DNA of 10,557 nt. Origin: an uncultured Blautia sp. (GTDB lineage Bacteria; Bacillota; Clostridia; Lachnospirales; Lachnospiraceae). The notes below the pieces were generated by a model. It did not search any database. It was given only the letters and a program-made list of their open reading frames with translations, and had not been told where the DNA came from. Of the stretch, positions 1 through 6,464 are shown piece by piece; within the stretch, counting starts at the first letter, position 1; every line of letters begins with the position of its first letter. Made by a program: the position numbers and the translations under genes. The stretch spans positions 1 through 10,557 of the forward strand of contig CABSEJ010000115.1 in the NCBI GenBank assembly GCA_902476765.1, written 5' to 3'.

Positions 1-935
1 AGGCCAGCCGGAACTTTGCCAACAAGGTATGGAATGCTTCCAGATTTATCATGATGAATCTGGAGAAGGCTCAGGTTCCGGAAACCATAGATCTGGACAG
101 CCTGACAGCAGCGGATAAATGGATACTGTCTAAGGTAAACACCCTGGCCAAGGATGTTACAGAAAACATGGATAAGTACGAGCTGGGAATTGCCGTGCAG
201 AAGGTATACGATTTTATCTGGGAGGAATTCTGCGACTGGTACATCGAGATGGTAAAGCCAAGGCTCTATAAGGAGGAAGACCCAACCAAGGCTGCTGCCT
301 TGTGGACTTTGAAGACAGTGCTTTCCAATGCCCTGAAAATGCTGCATCCCTATATGCCTTTTATTACAGAGGAGATTTACTGTACTCTTTGTCCGGAGGA
401 AGAATCTATTATGATTTCCTCCTGGCCTCAGTTTACAGAGGAATGGAACTTTGCCGGGGACGAGGAGGCTGTAGAGCTTATCAAGGAAGCTGTTAGAGCT
501 ATCCGTAATGTTCGTACCGGAATGAACGTACCACCCAGCAAAAAAGCTAAGGTATATGTAGTTTCTGAGGAGCAGAAGGTACGGGATATTTTTGAAGAAG
601 GTAAGGTGTTCTTCGCTTCCCTGGGCTATGCCAGCCAGGTTTTGGTGCAGGAGGACAAGACAGATATCGGAGAGGACGCCGTATCTGCAGTGACTGCTCA
701 GGCTGTTATCTACATGCCTTTTGCAGAGCTGGTTGACATAGAGAAAGAGATTGAGAGACTGAAAAAGGAAGAAGAAAGATTGACCAAGGAGCTGGCCCGT
801 GTAAACGGCATGCTTGGAAATGAACGTTTCATCAGTAAAGCACCTAAGGAAAAAGTAGAACAGGAGAAGGAAAAGCTGGCCCGTTATACGGCTATGATGG
901 AACAGGTAAAACAGAGACTTGCACAGTTGCAGTAA
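1..935 (+). CDS. valS: Valyl-tRNA synthetase, C-terminal part (5' end outside window)
   Basis: Cytoplasmic class I enzyme that charges tRNA-Val with valine. The reading frame is open from base 3, giving about 310 residues, roughly the last third of a protein usually near 880 residues. The catalytic Rossmann domain with HIGH and KMSKS lies upstream and is not seen. The fragment starts with SRNFANKVWNASRF, the typical entry to the helical anticodon-binding domain, which runs to about window residue 165 and includes the hallmark RNVRTGMNVPPSKK. Window residues about 245-310 form a Lys/Glu-rich coiled coil with NERFISKAPKEKVEQEKEK, the C-terminal tRNA-binding arm characteristic of ValRS and absent from IleRS and LeuRS. 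The frame ends in TAA. The ATG at 51 is internal, not a start. The next gene follows after 43 bases, so cotranscription is possible. Confidence 0.97.
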   Translation, partial: ASRNFANKVWNASRFIMMNLEKAQVPETIDLDSLTAADKWILSKVNTLAKDVTENMDKYELGIAVQKVYDFIWEEFCDWYIEMVKPRLYKEEDPTKAAALWTLKTVLSNALKMLHPYMPFITEEIYCTLCPEEESIMISSWPQFTEEWNFAGDEEAVELIKEAVRAIRNVRTGMNVPPSKKAKVYVVSEEQKVRDIFEEGKVFFASLGYASQVLVQEDKTDIGEDAVSAVTAQAVIYMPFAELVDIEKEIERLKKEEERLTKELARVNGMLGNERFISKAPKEKVEQEKEKLARYTAMMEQVKQRLAQLQ

Positions 936-978
936 GCTGCGGGGGGAACTGGCTTAATTTGATTAAGGAGATTTATTT

Positions 979-3108
979 ATGAAAGAAATCAGAAAGGTAT
1001 TTTGCCTGAAATATCTAAATATGTTTTCCGTACCCCTGCAGATGCTGGCGGTATGCATTGGATACTTCTTTATTGAAGCCATTTCCAGACATTCCATTTG
1101 GGAAGCCATGGACTATGCAAAGGAACGCCCCCTGGTGTTTCTGTACAATGCTTTCCTTATTTTTACTACAACCCTGCTGGTTTATTTTTTCAGAAGAAGG
1201 GTTTTCTGGAGAGTGATTCTCACTATATTCTGGATGGGACTGGGCATTATCAACGGTGTGCTGCTTTCTACCAGGGTAACCCCTTTTACAGGGCCGGATT
1301 TGCACATGATTACCGATGCCTTTGAGATAGCGGACCGGTATTTGCCTCCCTTTTTCTTCTGGGTGGTAGTGATTCTGGCTGTGCTGGCTGCGCTTTCTCT
1401 GGTGCTGCTGTTTATCAAGGGGCCTAAGTACCGGGGAAAGCTGCGTTACCGGGTAAACGTGCCTCTTATTGTGGCCGGGGTGCTCCTTTTTGCCGGTGCC
1501 ACTAAGCTGGCCCTGGAGAAAAGAGTGCTGTCCAACTATTTCGGAAATATTGCTTTTGCCTATGAGGACTACGGGTATCCCTACTGTCTGGCTACCACCA
1601 TATTTAACACAGGCATAAGCCTGCCCAGGGATTATTCCCAGGAAACGGTAGAGAATATTCTTGACAGCGAATCTTCTCTTCCGGAGACCGGAGAAGAGAG
1701 ACCGAATATCTTGTTTCTCCAGCTGGAGTCTTTCTTTGACCCTACTTTGGTGAATTACCTGGATATTTCCGAAGATCCTATTCCAAATTTCAGAAAGCTG
1801 ATGGAGGAATATTCCTCCGGCTATTATAAGGTTCCCTCGGTAGGAGCCGGAACCGCCAATACAGAGTTTGAGTCTATTACAGGTATGAGTATGCACTACT
1901 TTGGCCCGGGAGAGTATCCTTACAAGGGAATCCTGGAAGAAAAGACCTGTGAAAGTGCAGCTTATGTGCTGAAGGACCTGGGCTATGGGACTCATGCAAT
2001 CCATAACAATGAGGCAAATTTCTACGGAAGAAAGAAGGTATTTGCTAATCTGGGCTTTGATACCTTCACTTCTTCCGAGTACATGTCTGAGCAGGACGAT
2101 ACTAATCCCAATGACTGGATTCGGGACAGAAACCTGACAAAATATATTCTTCAGGCTATGGAGTCTACAGAAGGGCCGGATTATGTATACACCATTTCCG
2201 TACAGGGCCATGGAGATTATCCGGAGGAGCCGGTGATTGAGGACCCGAAGATTACGGTTTCAGGAGGAAGCTCTGAGGCAGTCAATAATAAGTGGGAATA
2301 CTATTGCAACCAGATTTACGAGATGGACCAGTTTGTAAAGGAGCTGACAGACGCTCTGGCCCAGCTTGACGAGGATGTGGTTCTGGTTATGTACGGAGAC
2401 CATCTGCCCACTATGGGGCTGACAGTTACGGATATGAAGAACCGGTACCTGTTCCAGACTCAATATGTTATCTGGGACAATATGGGACTGGAAAAACAGG
2501 ATAAGAATCTGGCTGCTTACCAGATGGCGGCAGAGGTTATGAACCGGGTAGGTATCCATGAGGGTAATGTGTTCCGTTTCCACCAGGCCAGAAAGAATAC
2601 CCAGGATTATCAGGTGGATTTGGAGATACTTCAGTACGACCTGCTTTACGGAGAATGTTACACCTATGAGGATGGGGAAGGATATGAACCCACGGCGATG
2701 AAGCTGGGGGTAAAGGATGCGGAGTTCCACAGTATTGATAAGATTTCCGAAGGCCAGTATTACGTCAAGGGCGCAAACCTGACTCAATCTGCTTTCCTGG
2801 AGGTAAACGGAGAGTTGATTCAGGCCAACTTTATCGATGAAAATACCCTTCTGGTGCTTACGGACCAGTTGAAAGACGGAGATACGGTGGATATTGCAAT
2901 ACGAAGCAACAGTTCCACCCACAGAGTTCTCACCAGGACAGAAAAATATATTTATCATGAACCTCTTTCAGGAACCGGAGAAGGTACTTTAGAACCTGCG
3001 GCTGTCCAGGAGGAAAACCTGGAGGAGGGACAGACCCAGGAGGAAGAGGTTCAGGAGAACGCAGCTCAGAATGAGGATATCCAGGAAACGGATACCCAGG
3101 AACAGTAA
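979..3108 (+). CDS. LTA synthase family membrane phosphoglycerol transferase
   Basis: Likely transfers glycerol-phosphate from phosphatidylglycerol onto a cell-envelope polymer (lipoteichoic acid or a related glycopolymer) outside the membrane. The 709-residue protein has about five hydrophobic segments in residues 13-176, then an extracellular sulfatase-like domain at about 240-540. Catalytic and metal residues of the LtaS family are visible: E250 in FLQLESF, the nucleophile T292 in GAGTANTEFE, H411 in VQGHGD, and D474-H475 in MYGDHLP. Residues about 548-662 form an extra mostly beta domain, followed by a Glu/Gln-rich acidic tail (670-709). The ATG is preceded by AAGGAG at 965-970. It sits between valS and folC, which are direct neighbours in Bacillus. 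The exact polymer cannot be read from sequence, and related phosphoglycerol transferases or a periplasmic-glucan role are alternatives. The family call is firm; the substrate is inferred. Confidence 0.92.
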   Translation: MKEIRKVFCLKYLNMFSVPLQMLAVCIGYFFIEAISRHSIWEAMDYAKERPLVFLYNAFLIFTTTLLVYFFRRRVFWRVILTIFWMGLGIINGVLLSTRVTPFTGPDLHMITDAFEIADRYLPPFFFWVVVILAVLAALSLVLLFIKGPKYRGKLRYRVNVPLIVAGVLLFAGATKLALEKRVLSNYFGNIAFAYEDYGYPYCLATTIFNTGISLPRDYSQETVENILDSESSLPETGEERPNILFLQLESFFDPTLVNYLDISEDPIPNFRKLMEEYSSGYYKVPSVGAGTANTEFESITGMSMHYFGPGEYPYKGILEEKTCESAAYVLKDLGYGTHAIHNNEANFYGRKKVFANLGFDTFTSSEYMSEQDDTNPNDWIRDRNLTKYILQAMESTEGPDYVYTISVQGHGDYPEEPVIEDPKITVSGGSSEAVNNKWEYYCNQIYEMDQFVKELTDALAQLDEDVVLVMYGDHLPTMGLTVTDMKNRYLFQTQYVIWDNMGLEKQDKNLAAYQMAAEVMNRVGIHEGNVFRFHQARKNTQDYQVDLEILQYDLLYGECYTYEDGEGYEPTAMKLGVKDAEFHSIDKISEGQYYVKGANLTQSAFLEVNGELIQANFIDENTLLVLTDQLKDGDTVDIAIRSNSSTHRVLTRTEKYIYHEPLSGTGEGTLEPAAVQEENLEEGQTQEEEVQENAAQNEDIQETDTQEQ

Positions 3109-3140
3109 CAAGCTTTTTTCTGGAAAGCGACATAATTTGC

Positions 3141-3168
3141 TTGCATATTATCACCGCTTCATTATAAT
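3141..3168 (+). promoter_or_regulatory. Candidate sigma-A promoter for folC
   Basis: A -35-like TTGCAT at 3141-3146 and a perfect -10 TATAAT at 3163-3168 are separated by 16 bases. Transcription would start near 3175, giving a leader of about 90 bases before the folC start at 3265. The promoter gives folC and its downstream genes their own transcript independent of the LTA synthase gene. The spacing is one base below the usual 17, and no start-site data are available. Confidence 0.6.
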
Positions 3169-3222
3169 GGTAAGTGACCGTACCGGATGGTGCGGAGCTT
3201 CCGTTATAGGGGAAGCGGTGAT
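3150..3222. repeat. Long imperfect inverted repeat around the folC promoter
   Basis: ATCACCGCTTC at 3150-3160 is perfectly complementary to GAAGCGGTGAT at 3212-3222. After a small 2x3 internal loop the pairing resumes with TATAATGG (3163-3170) against CCGTTATA (3201-3208), with one G-U pair. Inside is a further small hairpin, ACCGT (3177-3181) with ATGGT (3187-3191). The first arm covers the promoter spacer and -10 box, so a transcript started at about 3175 lacks it. Only read-through RNA from the LTA synthase gene could form the whole hairpin, which is followed by a U-rich but interrupted stretch. It may be a terminator for the upstream gene, an operator, or a small palindromic repeat element. 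Confidence 0.6.
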
Positions 3223-3224
3223 TT

Positions 3225-3243
3225 CTGCTTTCTGAGAAGGCAG
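3225..3243 (+). other. Short hairpin in the folC leader
   Basis: CTGCTTTC (3225-3232) pairs with GAAGGCAG (3236-3243) through eight base pairs, one of them G-U, around a TGA loop. It lies just upstream of the ribosome site at 3252-3258. A second possible stem in the same leader is GCTTCC (3197-3202) with GGAAGC (3211-3216). I could not match the leader to the tetrahydrofolate riboswitch consensus that I remember. Confidence 0.4.
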
Positions 3244-3251
3244 GATAAGAC

Positions 3252-3258
3252 AGGAGGG
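3252..3258 (+). promoter_or_regulatory. Ribosome binding site fixing the folC TTG start
   Basis: AGGAGGG lies six bases before TTG at 3265. The upstream in-frame ATG at 3187 has no comparable site and would add 26 residues that do not resemble the family. The ATG at 3261 is out of frame. Confidence 0.8.
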
Positions 3259-3264
3259 ATATGC

Positions 3265-4572
3265 TTGTTTACCTATGAAGAGGCGGTAGCCTATATAGAG
3301 GACATACCGAAATTTACCACGAAAAATAAACTGGAACACACCAGGAACTGCCTGGATATGCTGGGCAGCCCTGATAAAGATAAAAAAATTATCCATGTGG
3401 CGGGAACCAACGGAAAGGGAAGCGTCTGTGCCTTTCTTTCCTCCATGCTGGAGGAGGGAGGCTATAAATGCGGCCTGTTTACCTCTCCTCATCTGGTGAA
3501 GATAAACGAGAGATTTCAGATAAATGAAGTCATGGTTTCCGACCAGACCTTTTTAGAGGCCTTTCTCAAAGTGAAGGAGCTGTCAGACCGCCTGGTGGAG
3601 GCGGGGGACTACCATCCTACATACTTTGAATTTTTATTCCTCATGGGTATGCTGGTTTTTCAGCAGGAAGAGGTGGACTATATTATTTTGGAAACAGGGC
3701 TGGGAGGACGGCTGGATGCTACCAATTCTGTGGTCAAGCCCATGGCCTGTGTCATCACTTCTATAAGCCTGGACCATGTGGAATATCTGGGAGACACCAT
3801 ACCTAAGATTGCCGGGGAAAAGGCAGGGATTATAAAGGCTCATGTACCGGTTATCTTTGACGGAAACCGTTGGGAGGCAGCTCAGGTTATAGAACAGAGA
3901 GCCCGGGAGCTGGATTGCTCCTGGTACCCGGTAAAAGAGGAAAAGCTGGAGCTTTTGGACTATACGCCTAAAGGAATCCGGTTTTTGGTTGATTCGGAGA
4001 CCTATGGGGAAACCGAATTATTTGTTCCTTTTATCGCCCGGTACCAGATGATGAATGCTGCTTTAGCTTTGGAGACTATGGGAGTGCTGAAGAACGTCCA
4101 CGGCCTGGACAGAGAAACTCTGATGAAAGGTATCCGCCACACTAAGTGGCAGGGAAGAATGGAGACCATTTTGCCGGGCGTGATTGTGGACGGAGCCCAC
4201 AACGAGGAGGGAATTGCCAGATTTGTGGAGACAGTCCGGTATTTCCAGGAGGACTATCCCATTACCCTGCTGTTTACCACAGTATCAGACAAGGATTTCA
4301 AGGACATGATTTCCAGAATCTGCCGGGAGCTGAAATTCCAAAATGTGGTGACAACAGAGATTTGGGGCAGCAGAAGAGAATCTGCCAGGGAGCTTGGAAG
4401 GCTGTTCCAGGAGAACGGCTGTCCCCGGGTGTATGTGGAACCCAGCGTGGAGAAGGCTTTTGATAAGGCCTATGAGCTGAAGGGAGAGGGGCTGATGTTT
4501 GCTGTGGGCTCTCTCTATCTTGTAGGGGAGATTAAGGATTATGTAAGGAGGTCTGTACATGATAAATTTTGA
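3265..4572 (+). CDS. folC: Folylpolyglutamate synthase (possibly also dihydrofolate synthase)
   Basis: ATP-dependent Mur-ligase-family enzyme that adds glutamate to tetrahydrofolate, keeping folates in the cell. Some members also join glutamate to dihydropteroate; sequence alone does not settle which applies here. From the TTG start the protein is 435 residues, normal for the family, beginning MFTYEEAVAYIEDIPKF. Visible motifs are the P-loop GTNGKGS (47-53), the SPHL segment (74-77), ETGLGGRLDATN (143-154), SLDHVEYLG (168-176), EKAGIIK (185-191, whose lysine is carbamylated in relatives), WQGRME (295-300), DGAHN (309-313) and GSLYLVGE (415-422). TTG is chosen because AGGAGGG precedes it and the homologous N-terminus starts there; an ATG at 3187 is longer but probably false. 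Its last 14 bases overlap the next small gene, which implies translational coupling. Confidence 0.95.
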   Translation: MFTYEEAVAYIEDIPKFTTKNKLEHTRNCLDMLGSPDKDKKIIHVAGTNGKGSVCAFLSSMLEEGGYKCGLFTSPHLVKINERFQINEVMVSDQTFLEAFLKVKELSDRLVEAGDYHPTYFEFLFLMGMLVFQQEEVDYIILETGLGGRLDATNSVVKPMACVITSISLDHVEYLGDTIPKIAGEKAGIIKAHVPVIFDGNRWEAAQVIEQRARELDCSWYPVKEEKLELLDYTPKGIRFLVDSETYGETELFVPFIARYQMMNAALALETMGVLKNVHGLDRETLMKGIRHTKWQGRMETILPGVIVDGAHNEEGIARFVETVRYFQEDYPITLLFTTVSDKDFKDMISRICRELKFQNVVTTEIWGSRRESARELGRLFQENGCPRVYVEPSVEKAFDKAYELKGEGLMFAVGSLYLVGEIKDYVRRSVHDKF

Positions 4573-4708
4573 AGAGGAACTGAAAAAATTCCAGCCCTGT
4601 CTGGATGTGGACGACGCAGAGGGAGCAATCTACAAACAGGACTTGACGGACGTAATCGATATACTGAAAGAGATGATAAAAGACGACAACAGTACCTTGG
4701 ATAAATAG
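4559..4708 (+). CDS. Small 49-residue protein of unknown function
   Basis: I do not recognise this protein. It starts at ATG 4559 behind a very strong AAGGAGGT at 4545-4552 inside the folC 3' end, overlaps folC by 14 bases and ends TAG at 4706-4708. The 49 residues (MINFEEELKKFQPCLDVDDA at the start) are acidic, soluble and probably helical, with two amphipathic stretches around residues 3-11 and 27-42. There is no membrane segment and only one cysteine. The ideal ribosome site, the overlap with folC and the 12-base gap to the next gene argue for a real member of a folC-small gene-zinc ribbon/TPR operon. The function is unknown; a partner role for a neighbour is only a guess. Confidence 0.75.
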   Translation: MINFEEELKKFQPCLDVDDAEGAIYKQDLTDVIDILKEMIKDDNSTLDK

Positions 4709-4720
4709 GGGAGATTATTT

Positions 4721-6253
4721 ATGAAATGTATGATTTGCGGAACCCCTCTTACAGCCGGGGAACGCTGTCCCAATTGCGGATGTAGGGTAACGGCTCAGAA
4801 AAAAGCAGGGGCTCTTTCCAATCTCTATTACAACCAGGGGCTTGAAAAGGCCCAGGTTCGGGATTTGTCAGGGGCAATCACCTGTCTCAGGCGGAGTCTG
4901 AAAATGAACAAACTGAATATCCAGGCCAGAAATCTGCTGGGGCTGGTGTATTTTGAGACCGGAGAGGTAGTGGCGGCTTTGAGCCAATGGGTCATAAGTA
5001 AAAATATGGCTCCCGAGGGTAATATAGCTGCCGGATATATCGAGGAGCTGCAAAAAAATGCCAATCGGCTGGACGCTATCAATACCAGCATTAAAAAATA
5101 TAACCAGTGCCTGGAATACTGCAGAAGCGGTAATACAGACATGGCGGCCATGCAGTTAAAGAAGGTTCTGGCCAGCAATCCCAAGCTGATTAAAGGTTAT
5201 CATCTGCTGGCGCTGATTTATATTCACGACGAGGAATACGAAAAGGCCAGGAGACAGTTAAAGGCAGCGGCCAGAGTGGACAAGACCAATACCACCACCC
5301 TGCGGTTTTTAAGAGAGGTGGAGGAGAGGACCGGGCGGAAAACCAACCTGGAGCCCAGATTCCGTATGATGGAGAGGGAGAGCGAGGGCAGAGACGGAAG
5401 CCTGGTGTATAAATCAGGAAATGACACCATTATCCAGCCTCCGGAATTTAAGGAAAAAAGCATCACCAACACTTTGGTAAACCTGGTGCTGGGGCTGGTA
5501 GTGGGAGCGGCAGCCCTGTGGTTTTTGGTGGTTCCCGCCAGAACCCAGAAAATTAACGAGGAAGCCAACCAGAAGATTGTAGAGTATAGCAATAAGATGG
5601 CTACTCAGTCAGCGGAGCTGGAGAGGATGCAGGAGGTGATGGATGCCTCACAGGAGGCTGTGGATACAGCCCAGAATCAAATCAGTGAAGCAGATAAAAA
5701 GTCCACAGGCTATGAAAACCTGCTGAAGGCATGGCAGGCCTACCGAAGCGGCAGCTCCACCAATACGGCCAATGCTCTGGAGAGTGTGGACCCTAATTTA
5801 TTGTCCGTAGAGGGAAAAGAGCTTTATGATACCATGATGGATGAGGTGGGAAGTGTTCTGAGAAGAAAATACCGGGATGAGGGAGAAGCTTCTCTGGAGG
5901 CCGGAGATTACGACGCAGCTATTGAAAGCCTTACCAAGTCTCTGGATATACAGCAGGACAGAAGGGCAATGTTCTGTCTGGCCCAGGCCTATGAGGGAAA
6001 AGGCGATACGGCCAATGCCAATAAATGGTATCAGAAAATAATAGACGAGTATCCGGGTACACAGTACGCCCAGGATGCAGAGGATTATATGGAAGCCAAC
6101 GGCGGTTCTACGGAGGGAGCAGACACCAGCCAGACCGACGGAGAAAACAGCTCCGGAGACAGCCAGGCTGATGGCTCCCAAGACGGCAGTACGAATAACG
6201 GAGACTCCCAGGAGGGAGCTGTATCCGGCGGCGCTGTGGACGGAGGCGCATAG
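4721..6253 (+). CDS. Zinc-ribbon and TPR-repeat single-pass membrane protein
   Basis: A 510-residue protein without a gene name that I recognise. It begins with a zinc ribbon, C3-x2-C6 and C16-x2-C19. Residues about 30-100 and 125-205 are TPR-like helical repeats, for example NLYYNQGLEKAQVRDLSGAI and GYHLLALIYIHDEEYEKA. A charged linker leads to one membrane segment at about 251-271. Residues 275-328 look like a coiled coil, about 385-455 form another TPR-like pair (LEAGDYDAAIESLTKSLDI and a following repeat), and 460-510 is a Gly/Ser/Asp/Gln low-complexity tail. The zinc ribbon and no signal peptide suggest that the N-terminus is cytoplasmic and the C-terminal TPR outside, so the protein would carry scaffolds on both faces. 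A scaffold or envelope-assembly role is inference. The start is supported by AGGGGAG at 4707-4713, overlapping the stop of the preceding small gene. Confidence 0.87.
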   Translation: MKCMICGTPLTAGERCPNCGCRVTAQKKAGALSNLYYNQGLEKAQVRDLSGAITCLRRSLKMNKLNIQARNLLGLVYFETGEVVAALSQWVISKNMAPEGNIAAGYIEELQKNANRLDAINTSIKKYNQCLEYCRSGNTDMAAMQLKKVLASNPKLIKGYHLLALIYIHDEEYEKARRQLKAAARVDKTNTTTLRFLREVEERTGRKTNLEPRFRMMERESEGRDGSLVYKSGNDTIIQPPEFKEKSITNTLVNLVLGLVVGAAALWFLVVPARTQKINEEANQKIVEYSNKMATQSAELERMQEVMDASQEAVDTAQNQISEADKKSTGYENLLKAWQAYRSGSSTNTANALESVDPNLLSVEGKELYDTMMDEVGSVLRRKYRDEGEASLEAGDYDAAIESLTKSLDIQQDRRAMFCLAQAYEGKGDTANANKWYQKIIDEYPGTQYAQDAEDYMEANGGSTEGADTSQTDGENSSGDSQADGSQDGSTNNGDSQEGAVSGGAVDGGA

Positions 6254-6268
6254 ATTCAGTTAAATACC

Positions 6269-6334
6269 TGATGCAAGCATGCGGGGCATCAATGTAGCGG
6301 CAATGCAAGCATGTCCGCTTGGCTCGTTGCTTGC
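6269..6334. repeat. Repeated 11-base motif with hairpin potential
   Basis: ATGCAAGCATG occurs at 6271-6281 and again at 6303-6313, 32 bases apart. The first copy lies in a hairpin, TGATGC (6269-6274) with GCATCA (6286-6291). The second starts another, GCAAGCA (6305-6311) with TGCTTGC (6328-6334). The block is not coding by any convincing frame and lies immediately after the zinc-ribbon/TPR gene. It could be a dispersed intergenic repeat or an RNA tail structure; copies elsewhere in the genome cannot be checked here. Confidence 0.5.
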
Positions 6335-6363
6335 GGGAATAAAAACCACAGAGAAACCTTGAA

Positions 6364-6405
6364 GAAAAGGGACTGGGGCATAGAGATATGCTCCGGCCCC
6401 TTTTC
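6364..6405 (+). terminator. Strong intrinsic-terminator-like hairpin before the spoIIA operon
   Basis: Nineteen-position arms at 6364-6382 and 6387-6405 pair with a single A-C mismatch and two G-U pairs, closing on a GAGA tetraloop of the GNRA type. The base of the stem is an A-run on the left and TTTTC on the right, so the hairpin could act in either direction. The U-run is short (four). It likely ends the folC-small gene-zinc ribbon/TPR transcript and separates it from spoIIAA. The remainder of the 211-base gap up to 6464 shows no clear promoter. Confidence 0.75.
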
Positions 6406-6464
6406 CTATGGAAAAAAATCGGAAGCCGGACAAAAAAGGGGAGTTATGAGAAAGGGGAAGCGAT

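Noticed and set aside
51..53. ATG at 51 as the start of a separate gene
   Set aside because: The frame is open from the window start and the residues before it match the ValRS anticodon-binding domain, so this is an internal methionine.
1015..2211. Long open frame on the - strand (398 codons) inside the LTA synthase gene
   Set aside because: It is antisense to a gene with intact catalytic motifs, its product is rich in His, Cys and Arg without any recognisable domain, and no ribosome site was noted; it is a codon-use shadow. The same applies to the - strand frame at 2260-2958.
3113..3119. T-run after the LTA synthase stop as an intrinsic terminator
   Set aside because: No GC-rich stem lies directly upstream of it; the inverted repeat further down is the better candidate.
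3175..3264. Tetrahydrofolate riboswitch in the folC leader
   Set aside because: The conserved core that I remember for this class is not visible, so I annotate only hairpins.
6334..6342. GGGAATAA as a sigma-H -10 box for spoIIAA
   Set aside because: There is no AGGAnnT-like element at the required distance upstream, and the terminator hairpin would lie within the transcript.
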